From Acridotheres tristis (Eukaryota; Chordata; Aves; Passeriformes; Sturnidae): DNA of 64,000 bases. The DNA lies in NCBI GenBank assembly GCA_037013685.1, contig CM072887.1, positions 49,899,154-49,963,153 of the forward strand. Reading direction: 5' to 3'. This document shows, one piece after another, positions 46,387 to 58,200 of this stretch (within the stretch, counting starts at the first letter, position 1; each line of letters starts with the position of its first letter). The position numbers and the translations under genes are program-made. The notes below the pieces were generated by a model, which saw only the letters and a list, made by a program, of their open reading frames with translations, did not search any database and was not told where the DNA came from.

Positions 46387-47109
46387 CCAGATAAGGCATC
46401 CCTCTTGTTATGATTACATTTTGACCTTTTCTGAGTTGCATAATATTAGAGTAATTGTATAATCGGTCTCATTTCTTCTGTGCTCTCCCTTGAAAGTAGG
46501 GAGATCAACCAGCAGTGATTCTCACCCTCTTGTAGGCAAAAGCTATTTCAAACCACCCACCTATCAGTTTCATCACCTTCTCTCACTCTCAACTGGTTCA
46601 TGCCCTTATTGGATATAATATACCTTCCTCTCCTATGGCAAATTGATGTTACTTAAATTGACTTTTTCTGAATGCTATGAAGATAGCATGCAGCAGCTAT
46701 GAAATAGTTGAAAGATTTGGGTAACTAAATCTTTAAAAATTATTCCTGATTAGCAGGTAACATGCTTCAGAGTAACTTTCTCTTTCTATAGCTGGTCCAT
46801 TTCCTTCAGTAGTTGCATTTTTTGGCAAGTTGTGATGTAATGACTACCTATATCATGATTTGAACGAGTGGTTAATCAATTTGTGTGTAATGAAACAGCA
46901 GGGTTTTTTGTTTGCTTCCTGTAATGCTGTTTGCTTTGATTTCTATGCTTTTAACATTTGTGCTATGGCTATGGCTCTGTTATAATTTTTTCAGATGTGC
47001 AGTTAGCCATTTGAGAGAGAGGCTGTTACCAACAGGAATTTTGTCAAGGACACTTCTAAAGCAAATAACTAAACAGGACTTCCTAGGTGCTTTGATGTCC
47101 TTTGTTTTT

Positions 47110-47450
47110 CAAAAATTTGCACTGACATATTTTCCTATATAATTATCACAATCACAAACAAGATCTGATCAAAGCATTCTGCTGCTTATGAAGGTTGAAA
47201 CTTTTAACTTTTCATTTTTGGTTTTAGAGATCTTATGCTTACGATTTTATAAGCATCTGGGGAAGCCCTAGTTGGCCGGTTTATATAGATTTGAGTATCT
47301 CCGATACAATCATTTTTTTGGTGATTTTTATGTGCAGAGCAAGTGCTGGATCTAGCTTCCGAGTTGATGGTACTGCACTGCAGTGTAAATACTAAAAACC
47401 CAAAGCACTGTATTACATGAAATCACTAAGAAAGAAAGCTGTATCATGAC
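47110..47450. promoter_or_regulatory. Candidate conserved non-coding element
   Basis: A unique block that keeps several CpGs in otherwise AT-rich DNA (in TTACGA, GGCCGG, TCCGAT and TTCCGAG contexts) and has a TATAATTATCACAATC stretch. No transposon or frame is visible. Inferred from texture alone. Confidence 0.23.
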
Positions 47451-48543
47451 TGAGTACAGTTATAATTTCTTCTACCTTATTCTACACTAAAAGTAAATAT
47501 CATAATGATTAACATAGATCTACTTGAATGCTGAAGGAAGGAAACACAGTACTTGAAAGTGGTTTCCATCCCCATGGTACTTTGTTCCTGTAGTGGGGAA
47601 GGTGGGCTGTCACACCTTCTCAGTAGGCTTCAGATGAGCTGAACACATCCCCACAGGACTTCAGGAAGCTGTCTTCCTGCCAGCCTGCCCACAGCCCTCC
47701 CTCATCAGCTGGCTGGCTATGTTACCTGTATCCAGAACTTTGATAATCTGTGAAACCAGCCCTGCAACCACACGAATGCTGAGCACTTCAGTGCTGCTGC
47801 AGCAGGGTGAACAGGATGGTGCTCTCATCATGTGCCCTGGCCTTGTCAAACCTGTTGTGCTAGTGGCATTGCTACCACTCTTCCTGTTATCCTGCTTTGC
47901 TACTTTCTCCACTCTTAGAATAGTTACCCTTTGTTGGTCTTATTGAATCTTCCCATCTTTCTTCTGCTTCCAGCTTTGCTTTTAATGTCTTTCATAACAA
48001 ACACAGAAGGAGAAATAAACCTGTCATTTATTTTTGTGCCCATATACGTTGTTGTCCATCCTCTTAAGTGAATTCTTTCAATGAAATTTAATTTAGCTGC
48101 TGCAGCTGTACTCATTGCTTAAAATAAATATATTAAGAGGTGTGGAAAATGGTCAGGTATTCAAAGAAAGTGCTTGCACTTATGCTTGTTGCTGACATTT
48201 GCAGTGCTTTTTAAGAGGCCTGAGCTGTTGCCATATGTTTCTGCAGGATAAAATGACTTAAGATTCTATTTCAGTCTCTAGTTTCTATCATTAAATGAAC
48301 ATCTCTGGTAACACTGAGATGGAACTTCAAGTTACCAATGCATTTTCCAAAATGAATAGGAGATAACCCAAGTGTCTAATGCTAGAGTCACAACATCTGG
48401 AGATGAGCCAAGGTGGTGACTGTCTCTACCTAAGCAAGTTGACTTAATGCTCAGTGGGTTGAAGTTTAAGAACAACTTTCCATGTGACTTTCACTGAACT
48501 ATTGAGATGCTTTAAGAAAGGCACATAAGTAGAAGTTTGCAAG

Positions 48544-48575
48544 TTTTTCTTTCTTTCTTTCTTTCTTTTTTTTTT
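48544..48575. repeat. (TTTC)n microsatellite with T tail
   Basis: About five TTTC units at 48,549-48,569 inside a longer T-rich run. Simple repeat. Confidence 0.88.
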
Positions 48576-48849
48576 AATTGTACCTTTTGAGTTGTGCTGG
48601 ATATTTGGCTCCACATTGTGTTTTCTTGCTTTCTAGATGTAGCACCCTGCATACTTCTAGAGTAAAAATAAATCACTGTTTTTCAGTGTTGGAATAAAAA
48701 GCAGATTAAAAAAATGTGGGGAAAAAAGTGATTTGCTCTGGGTAGACATCCAAATGATACACATAGAGAATTATTAGGTTTGAAGCTTAGGATGACAAAG
48801 TAGAGAAAGATATTTCATACTGCCCTATTGTATGTGTGGAAGTGTAATC

Positions 48850-49130
48850 CATCAACTACTTTGATAAGCTTTACCATTTTTTTGGAGATTGCTGTGAAAT
48901 GATCTCATGAGCTGAATCAATTTAGACATTCCAAAAAATGTCTTTTAAAGTACTCAAATGATTTATATGAAGAAACGATTGTTGTGTTTGTGTCTAAAGA
49001 TCAAGGCATTTTTCTTCATTTGCATTATGCTCTGACACTGCTGTAGCTTCTGGAGTTGCATTTCAGTAGGACTTGCTGTTGATTTATTTTTAATTTGATC
49101 TTAATCAGCTCTGTGTTTTTATCCCCTTTC
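48850..49130. promoter_or_regulatory. Candidate conserved element with octamer and SOX-like sites
   Basis: Unique DNA with an exact ATTTGCAT octamer (POU-type) at 49,018-49,025. About 40 bases upstream is ATTGTTGT, a SOX-type core. A GATCTTAATCAGC stretch follows near 49,100. POU and SOX sites in one block often mark neural or stem-cell enhancers, but the two sites are too far apart for direct pairing. Inference only. Confidence 0.27.
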
Positions 49131-50439
49131 TTTTTGTCATTTTATTTACTTAAGTATCAGCAGAGTTCCTCAATAAGAGGCTTGGAAAGAGAAAGCTCAC
49201 ATTGTCTGGCTTCAGTAACCATCAGCTGTATTACCACATGCACATCTATCAAGATTAGTTACTTTTCCAGTACATAAAATCCATTTATGTAACAAGAAAA
49301 TCAAATAAACACCGCTGTGTTTTCTTAAAATCTCTAGTGTCCATGCCTTTCTTTGGCCACATAAAAATGATTTCTGGGAATTTAACAGCATAAGGTTTAG
49401 TTGTTATCTTAAAGTCTCATGTGAACTGAATAAAAAACTGGACTTGCCAATATCCTATCTGAAAAGGGAAAATAGGTGAGGTTGCCTTTTGTTTGAGCAA
49501 TGTGAATTTAAGTAAATGCTTTGTTATTTCAATATCATTTTACATCATTTTACATAGACACTTGCCTAGCTCTCTCACCAACAAAAACACATTAGTCTCC
49601 TCCAATTGTTCTGAAGCAGACACGTGGAGCAGTCTCCCACTTATACATGCCTCCAAAAAATACTGATCATCCAAGAGCTCCTCAGTAGGTGAGTCAATGA
49701 TCTATCACTGTCCAAAAGCATGAACTTTGTAAACAATATGGCCAAATTAGGAGTGAGGGGCAAAGTTGGCTGTGGGGAGGCTGGGATATGTGTTAGACCT
49801 GTGGCTGGAGACCCACCTGATTGTTGGTGGACACCTCATGCTGGGGAGAGCTGTGGAGCTGAGTGGAGGTGAGCACAGAGGGGCCAATGCCATGGCTGAG
49901 ACCACAGGCACAGGTAAGATAATGCAATGGGATCTCTCTTTCGATGATGAGTTTTGGCAGGAGTGTCCTGCCTGCCTCCTTCTCCGAGACCTTGCACTGA
50001 GTAGGGGGAGTACAGGGCAAGGCACTAAGATACCATGAAGCAGAGCAGCCTGTTTCTTCCCCAGACCATGGCAAATTGATAGATCTCGCTAGGCAGCTCT
50101 ATAGAGGGGCACCTTCCTTTCCCTGCCCCAATTCTTCTTCCTCCTCTTTTCCATTAACCTTTCCTGAAGCCAGGATCCTGACACTTTGTGCTTCAAGTGG
50201 GACAGCTGACTCAGCTCCTGTAGTCCCTCACACCATACAAGTGTCTATGCCAGTGGGAAGTTTTTTGTACCCCCAGTTTTCTGAGAAAGACGGCTTTAGG
50301 GAAGGTTACAGCAGTTCCCTGAAAAATAAAGATTATTACCTCTTCTTATGTTTTTCTTTATTTCAGGCATGTTCCTACCCTGCATGAGAAAATTTCCTAG
50401 TGAAGTATGAAGATGGACATTTCACAGAGCCAAACTGGT
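49131..50439. other. Unique non-coding DNA with a GC-richer patch
   Basis: No gene is recognised. A short tandem repeat of ATCATTTTAC lies at about 49,534-49,555. At 49,740-50,060 GC content rises and frames open on both strands (three of about 90 codons), with no domain or splice context. It may be an old unrecognised repeat. Confidence 0.45.
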
Positions 50440-50600
50440 GCCAAGACAGGCTTTTAAGGATAAAGAATACTGTGCAGGATTTATTTTAGGGCGGTGTCTG
50501 ATTAGCGGCTCATCACTGTTATGTCTGGATCACAGCATTGGCAGTTTTATATAGTCAGCTGTTTGGATAGCATACTCATTATCTAAAGGTAAAGGAAATG
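50440..50600. promoter_or_regulatory. Small candidate conserved element
   Basis: A short block with GGGCGGTGTCTGATTAGCGG, which joins a GC-box-like core to a homeodomain GATTA core at 50,500-50,504. It retains CpGs in AT-rich surroundings. Weak evidence. Confidence 0.2.
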
Positions 50601-52519
50601 TGGGAAGAAATTACTCTCAGAATTTCTGTTTTGCACTTTTTTTCTCTGTGTGATTATGTTCCCTTATTGCATATAGATTCTTTCTAAAATTAAGAAAGGT
50701 TTCTAAATGGATTCCTTGTCAGCAGCAGTAGAAATGGACCAAATTTTGAACTTTTTCCTTAGATTTATGGGTATTTGGAACTCAAGGAAACATAGTATGA
50801 ATACATGGAATTTTTTTAATGCTGGTCTTTTCATATTTGATCCATAAATAAATAGCATTTGATTCTCTAGTCCTCATTTCCCTACTCACCAGTATCCATC
50901 TTCATTTCCCACTGGAAACCAATCCCATTCACTTTGGCATGTTCTTTTTTGGGGTGGTATTTCTACATGGGAACCAGGATATGTGAGTCTGTGTGGGGAG
51001 GGGAAATGACAGTTACCAAAACTGGGAAATGCTCCTGGAGTCCACAGAGCAGACATAGGTTATGTCAATATCACACTATGGGGCACAGTTTAAGGCATTT
51101 CCCAGAAAATAGTCTGAAATTATTCTATTCAGGTCAGCTCCAGTTCTGGGGAAGCATGAGAGGGGATTGTTTAGTATTTTTAGACCAAGCCCTTTACATG
51201 TTCCCTAACATGAATTTCATTTTTGGAACCTCTTCCTTGAGAAAGCAAATGAACAAATATACATTTCTGTGTGAAAGGTGATCTATGGGGCACACCTTAA
51301 TTCAGAAGGCATGTTTAAAAAGAAAGGTACTTCCTCCTTCACTGAGCATTCCCCAAGTATAAGCAAGGCACAACTGTGTTGTGAGCACTATTTTCCTGAT
51401 TTTTAAGCCAATAATGTTATTTTGAGGAAGGACCAGGAATTTAGGGTGTTTCAGGTAAGAGCTGAAGAACTTGTGCTGGCTTCTGTGAACATAAATTTCT
51501 CTAATATACTGTGTTTGGCTCTAGTTAGGGCTATAAATCCTTCATTTTCACAAGCACAAAAAATTCACTGACAAATTTTGAAAAGTACCTTTCATTTTTT
51601 CTCAGTGCTGTGTCACAGAGAAAAGTTGAAGACATGACAAATACTTGGGCTAAATGCCTCCTTTGCAGTAGCTGATTTGGGTGAAATATCTAAGGAATGT
51701 TAATCCTTTTAGTTTTAGTCATGTTTACAACTAGCCATTTTAAAGTGTTGCAGAGTGAAAACTCGGCTATCACTAAGCATGTTATATCTGCAGAAGATGG
51801 AGAATGATTTGTCAAGTTATTAGCCAGTATCCTCTTAAGCTCTTATCATTGTGTGATGTTGCCAGGCTTGCAATAATTCACAAATGCAGTAGGTTCCTTC
51901 AGAGAGCCTTGCAAACCACCACGCACAGGTAGTGTAATCTGACACGATCCTTGTAGGCTTTTGTTTACTCTCCACATGCACTAATAAATCCTCAGCAAGC
52001 TCTTGTTTACAGTTTGAGGAAAGGTGGTTTTTGAAGATAGCAGGGTCACACAATCCATGGTACTGCTGCCCCTCTTAACTGCAGGCTGGAGCAATCCATG
52101 TCAAGCCTCCCTGAAGGATACTGCACTATAAAATGCAGCAGTAAAAAGACAATACTTAGACATTTAAGAAGTCAAGGAATTAAAGAAGCAACCAAAATCA
52201 ATTGGACCTTAATCTAATGGGTCTGAAAAGAGACACGGATAAGCTTCAGGCACTTGGACTTAAAAAGTACATTGTGTAGTGTTGCTGGTGTATTTTATGT
52301 TTGGCAGGTGGAGAGCTCTTTAATGTTTCTAGTAAGCAATGTTCATATGTGTTCTCAGCCTCATGGCCTCCCCTTGTACTGCTGCCTGGAAGGAAATGCA
52401 TACTCCTTGAGAAAGAATGATGAATTACCTCTTTCTTCATTTCTGGGCGTTGATATGGGAACCCTGATGGCTAGAATAAATTGCTTTACTTCAAGTAATT
52501 ACTCCAATTTCACCAGTTG
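50601..52519. other. Unique AT-rich non-coding DNA
   Basis: No gene is recognised. Frames at 50,934-51,281 and 52,254-52,523 have no domain and no splice context. Confidence 0.5.
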
Positions 52520-52905
52520 TTAGGCCACTTGTGGGGGGTTGACCCTGACTGGATGCCAGGCACCCACCAAAGGTGCTCTGTCACTCCCCTCCACGAGTGG
52601 TCGTGGGAGAGAGAATATAATAAGGAGTTCATGAGTTGAAATAAGGTCCGAGAGAGATCACTCGCTGAATGCCATCACAGGTAAAAAAGACTCAACTTTG
52701 GGATATTAGTTGAATTTTTTACTAACAAAATCAGAGCACGGTAATGAGAAGTAAAATAAATCTTAAAAACACCTTCCTCTGCACCCCTTTCCTTCCCAGC
52801 TCTACCTCCCCCCTCTCAGCAGCGCAGGGAGACAAGGAATGGGGGCTACAGTCAGTACATCACACATTGCTCCTGCCTCTGCTCAGGGAGAAGAATCCTT
52901 CCTGG
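52520..52905. mobile_element. LTR-like avian interspersed repeat, truncated
   Basis: The stretch carries TTGACCCTGACTGGATGCCAGG, then CCCACCAAAGGTGCTCTGTCACTCCCCT, then AGATCACTCGCTGAATGCC and a CGCAGGGAGACAAGGAATGGGGG segment. This ordered set matches a dispersed repeat that I remember from many neoavian genomes and believe is the LTR of an endogenous retrovirus. It stops near 52,905, before the usual downstream part, so it is truncated. No internal viral genes are present and it has no coding capacity. Family name and orientation are not assigned; repeat identity is firmer than LTR identity. Confidence 0.6.
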
Positions 52906-54599
52906 TGAAAGGCTTTGGTAGGGTTGTGTTCAATCTGAAATGCTTTCTTTGTACTTTGCTGAAATTCAAATGCTGGTATGAACAAAATGTGTGATAGTGC
53001 CTGGTTGAGAAGCTGAGGTCTCCTGAAGAAGCCACGTTATTACACATATCAAAATATTCGTGACACTGTGATTCTTTCTATCTTTTCTTTTTTTGCATTA
53101 TTTCTCAACGTATCTTAGATTGTCCATCATGATTTTCCATTTAGGTTAAACTTCTAGACAGAAGCCCAAAATATGTGGATACACATTTTTCTTGAAGACT
53201 TTTGTTTTCTTAAAATTAAAAATGAAATCCAGTCTGTAGTATTCATTACAGACTTTTGCAATGCAGACACCCTGACTCTCTTGAAGTTTGTGGAGAAAAA
53301 TAGATATTCCCAGAAGGCAATTCACTTGGCTTGTGTGGATGCTTGCTCTGGGAGGTGATTCATGCTTTAAAAGTTCCTTTTTTTTCCCCCAATGGATTGT
53401 AAAAGACTCTATATGACTAACTTAGACCAATACTTCATACTTCTAAGTCATAGATGTCTAAAGTCTTATCAAGCTTACCCTAAAGCTCCCCTATATGCAG
53501 GGAAAAAAGCACAGAATTGGAGTAAGGATTGGAATTAATGTGTTTTTTTCAGTTCCAGCATTATTTTTCTGAATTTGATTAATTTTTTCCATGTCATTTT
53601 TAAGGACAATATAATAACAATTAAGTAGAAGCATTGTGTGTTAGGTCCTCTGCACCTAAAAAAGTTGTAGCTTTTAGTAATAGAAATTTTCTTTTGCAAA
53701 ATTGTGGACGAAACTTAAATATAATTGCATATAACATATGTATTAAAATCTCATATATAAAAATATAGAACTCGGGGATAAAACACATACATACAGGTAT
53801 AGCCTACACTAACCTGCAAAAATAGCAATTTGAAAATTGAAAAGTCAATAGTGGAATAAAAAATTTCTTCAATGGTGATATGTTTGTAATAATTTTTGCA
53901 TTCAGTTGAGCTTAGAGGGGAGCTGGATTTTAGTCTGAGATCCCTCCTCTAAGTGATCTCTGAAATAATCAGTGATTTTTTTCCCCCAGAAGTTCAGTCC
54001 ACTGTTTCTTGTGCATGCCAACTCTCCAGTAACTCCCTGCAAAATTTCAGAGTTCACTCAGAGGTGAAGTAACTTTATAAATTGCAACCTGGCACTTTGT
54101 ATTTCCAGACTGATTTTACTGGCACAACATTACAAAATCATAAAAATCTCCTCTTGCTTACCTGTAAAGCATTAGCCAGAAAGGGTGACTGATATTTTAC
54201 CAGCATAAATACTCACTTAGTTTTTAATCTATCAATAAGAATTAGCAAGCAGGACATCCACATGATTATTTGGAACCCTTTTTCAAAGCTATTCTTCAAG
54301 AGTCTAAATGCATGCAGCCTGCCTTTCAACCACTCCACAATTGCATTGATTATGTCTCAAGGAGGAGACACTTGGCACTTAATTTGTGAAAAGCTTTTTG
54401 TCTGAGTTATGTCATGTTTATTATAACAGTATTATAACATTCTTTAGTCCTGCAGATTTACAGTGTAATTTGATGGAGGAACTTCTGGCAGCAGCCCACA
54501 TACAGTGTTCCTCCTCTTTTCTGGGTGTTTCTCTCATTGCAGTGATGAAAGAAAGGTCGTGAAAGTTGCTGTGTGGAGCAGCCCTGCTTTTAGCAGGGA
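52906..54599. other. Unique AT-rich non-coding DNA
   Basis: No gene is recognised. The region is AT-rich with scattered T and A runs and no transposon I can name. Confidence 0.5.
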
Positions 54600-55230
54600 A
54601 AGGATATTCCTTCACTGCACATTCCATAATTACCTAAGTATGCACAAAACATGAGTGTGCACTAGGCTTAGTGGCATGTTAGAGGGCTGTTGATATGAAA
54701 CATGAATTGATGTGTGAGATTGGACTGTACTAATTGAACTGATTACGTAAGTAATTAACTGGAACAAAAGTGAATTGTTTGCATTACCTGTATTTGGAAT
54801 TTGTAAATTTGCTGTGGGTATTTTGGATGAATAATGTTCAAGCTATGTGTTGTAGACTGCCAATTTTAACTACTCACTTTTGAGGGCTTGCATTAAACAT
54901 GAGGTTCAGTTTCTGTTCTTTAATTGGATGACTGAAGCCTTTTAACAAATGAATTATTTTTTTTTCTGAGGATGCACTTCAGGTATGCAGTTTTTAAGAT
55001 TCTGAAACTTAAAATGAAATTGTCATTTCAATATCCGTGCATAATGCATATTATAAGCTCAAATCTAGTGTATTGAATTCAAGCTGTGTGCTAGATAAAG
55101 CACTTTGGGGATCTTTTCCCATCATTCAGCTTTAATTAATATACCTACATCTTGATAATGATTGTGTATGTCAAAGATCTATTAGAGATAAAGATCATCC
55201 ACTGTGCAAGAAATATGTTTGTGAAGCTCT
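54600..55230. promoter_or_regulatory. Candidate conserved non-coding element, AT-rich
   Basis: A long repeat-free AT-rich block dense in homeodomain-like cores: TAATTGAACTGATTACG and GTAATTAACT near 54,730-54,760, CTTTAATTGG near 54,920 and CTTTAATTAATATACC near 55,130. Stops occur in all frames. It resembles the AT-rich developmental enhancers found in gene deserts. Inference only; AT-rich DNA produces such cores by chance. Confidence 0.28.
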
Positions 55231-58200
55231 TCTTTTCATGTTAGAGAGTATCTGGAAAATGGATACTAAGCCCTTAAACACTGACATCCAATAACCATCT
55301 CAATATGGCTCTGGAAAATGTGTCAGATGGAACAAGTAATTAGTAAGTGGCATGAACAAAGAGAAATCACTCCTAGTTAAGTAGAATATTGTAAATAATG
55401 GATTTTATTCAAACAAGCAAGGTTCTGAATTACTATAAAGTAAATATCAATTATTCATTTAGTTTAATATTTTATTGCATCCCTCATAAACATTTACATT
55501 AGAACAGCAGTGAGCATACCCTGGAGATTTAGGCTGAGCAAACAAGCTCCCTTCCTGCTTCCCAGGCTTACAGCCTGACTGTCCATCACCATGCAAACCT
55601 TGGATGAAATGAGTTGAAAATTGTACCACTTGCTGAAACTCCAAGTAGTGCCAAGCTGCTCCATCATGCAGGGAGCCAGAGGAGTATCTGAAACTCTAGT
55701 ACTTTGCTTAGCATGAGATGCCTGGTATAATAATCTCATTTAGATGGCATGTTTCTCTAGAAGTGAAGCAGCATGAACAGAATTCTTATAACCACCTCTA
55801 TATGATATTTTTGAAGAATCAAACTGAGAGATTACTGACTTACAAGAGTCTTGCTGGAAAAGTGCCTGACTGAGAGTGAAGGACACTGATATATTCTCGT
55901 TTAGAGCAAAAGGGAATAGAGTTCCATGAAACCCTTGCACTGTGTGTGGGTGAAATATCCCTGGAAAGCTGCCAGAGGGAAAGCTCCAGGAACTTTTGTA
56001 CTTACTTTTCTACCACTATCTGAGCCCTGATTGGAGAGGATTGACTCTGAGGACACACAGGTGATTCAGTGTCTGTGGCTTCATTTTGCCAGCATTTTCA
56101 TTGCTATGTCTGTATTGCAGGTTGCAGCTTAATGTAACCTCACTTAATGCTGGAAAGCACCTAGCCATTACTGAATTGACTTCCACAAAGCCTGCTTTAT
56201 TTTGCTTCTTAATTAAGGCTAGTTAGAGTGCTTCTGAACAATAGTAATTCAGTCAGCTGGCTGTGTAGATGTGCTGCTAACCAGGGTATTAAGTCGTGGC
56301 TATTGTCTTAGCCGTGCTGTGCAACACCTACAAATACACTGTAAGAAATGGACTTGGACAATATATTCACTTCTCATGGGTCATTACACAGGCATGGCAT
56401 AACAAGCTTCCATCAGTATCAAGTAGGAGTTAGGTAATGCTGAATACCATGCTCAACTTTACTTAAACTATCCCTTGATTAATTTGGAGAACTTTTGTGG
56501 CGATGGAATTCCTTATTTTAATACTGCCTTATTTAGCAGACTTTTCCCCCAAGTTTTCAGGCTTCTAATCTCTGTTTTAATACATGTGATATAGTGCAAA
56601 ATATAAATAAATGAGATTGAAGGAGCAGCTAGTTTGAGTGAAATCCTGGACAAAACATCCTGAAAATAAGAGAAAGCAACCTTCTGGCAATCTTGCAGAA
56701 TGACAAGCTACTTGATGTTTCACTGTTTGACCTCTGTGACTGAGGGCCAGAGTTTCACAGGGTTTATGACCCTAAAGTTGAAGGAAGGCATTTTGGAGGT
56801 TCTGCCAGGGTTTGCAAATGAGTATTTTTAAGCACCTAACTCTCATGGAAAACCTCAATCTGAAGATTCTTGGAAGAAACAAGGGTTCTTCATAAGGTCT
56901 TTGTGCCCTTTTGGTTGCTCGCAGCAACATAGTCAGAGAGAGGTTTCTAATTCCATCAGAATTATGGGTTTATATGGTAGCACAGTAATCTTTAAGAAGC
57001 CTTTTGCCCTGAGTGCAAGCTGCACTGTTCGATGGAGCTCTAGATTGACACCAACCAGACAGCCAAGAGATCTGGGCTGTGAACCTAATCCACACCCTGC
57101 TTCTCTGGGTAAACATGAAGGAGCCAACTCGACCAACACTATGGTAAGAAGCCAAATGATTTTGGCTGTCTTCTTTTCCACTCTTTCGGATTTATCTGAT
57201 TAACTTATTCCATCTAGTTCTGAAGCTTTTGTGAGTGAATTTTTCACATCTTAAGCTCCATGGCACGTGTAATGATCATGACTACATGACTAGTAATGAT
57301 AGTTTAACCATCGTTACTTGGCAATGATTTAACATGACACAGAAAGTTCTGTCATAATCAGAAGAAAAGTGAATCTATTCTGAGCAACCACCTTTCACTC
57401 AATTCACTAAAGACTGGGTGCCAACTGGACATATAAAAATTAAATTCACTGTAAAAGCTCTCATCTGAGTTGTATTTTTCCTCCTGGGATTAATTTTGTT
57501 GTTATTCCATTTGAATGAGACAAAATGCCCTTTGGGTAACACTTTATAATTCAGTTATTTTAAAACACTCTTGTGGAACATTGCAGTGCCAGTATTTTAT
57601 TGAAACAATGATGTTTGGACAGCTGAAAATGGTGAAGATTTCATGGAAATAAAAATGGCATAAAAATTCTGAATTTTTGAAAACTGGAGCAAGTGGTCAC
57701 TGACAGTTGTCTGTGAGTGCCTGAGGATGCAGAGATATACTTCCCGGGCTATTTTCTGTATTAAATCCTAAGAAGTGGTAAATAAAGAATAAAGAATAAT
57801 GGGGTGTTTCTCTTTTCAAGACAATACCAGAGTCATGAGAATGCCATACAAAAAATTGCATCAGCCAGTCAGGTCTTAAGAAGTCTTTGATACTGGAATT
57901 CTCACATGCAGTTATTTTAATATCTCCTGTAAGCTTCCTCCAAAGCTAAAATCTATACAAGAGGCAAGTGTCCCTTCTCTCTGGAGGTGCACTGGCAGGC
58001 ATGTTTTTATCCCTGAAGCACAATGAAGTGTGTTTTACACCCTTGAAGAAATATTGCCTGTCCATAGCACTATGTTATGCTTGAAGAGGGTGAATGAAAG
58101 AGCCAGACAATTTGACTGTGATAGGGAGAAAGTAAAAGGAAGCAAAGGCACCTCACTTCAAAATGGGAGGTGGCAGGAAGATGGATGAACTGAGGAAGAT

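Larger units (their letters stand above)
45804..48543. other. Unique non-coding DNA
   Basis: No gene is recognised. The stretch holds a 20-bp tandem duplication (46,347-46,386) and a CNE-like patch (47,110-47,450), both listed separately. A GC-richer piece at 47,570-47,920 with overlapping frames on both strands shows no domain I know. Confidence 0.5.

Noticed and set aside
48490..48540. ATTGAGATGCTTTAAGAAAGGCACATAAG-type segment like an L2/MIR tail
   Set aside because: Single block without the rest of the element.
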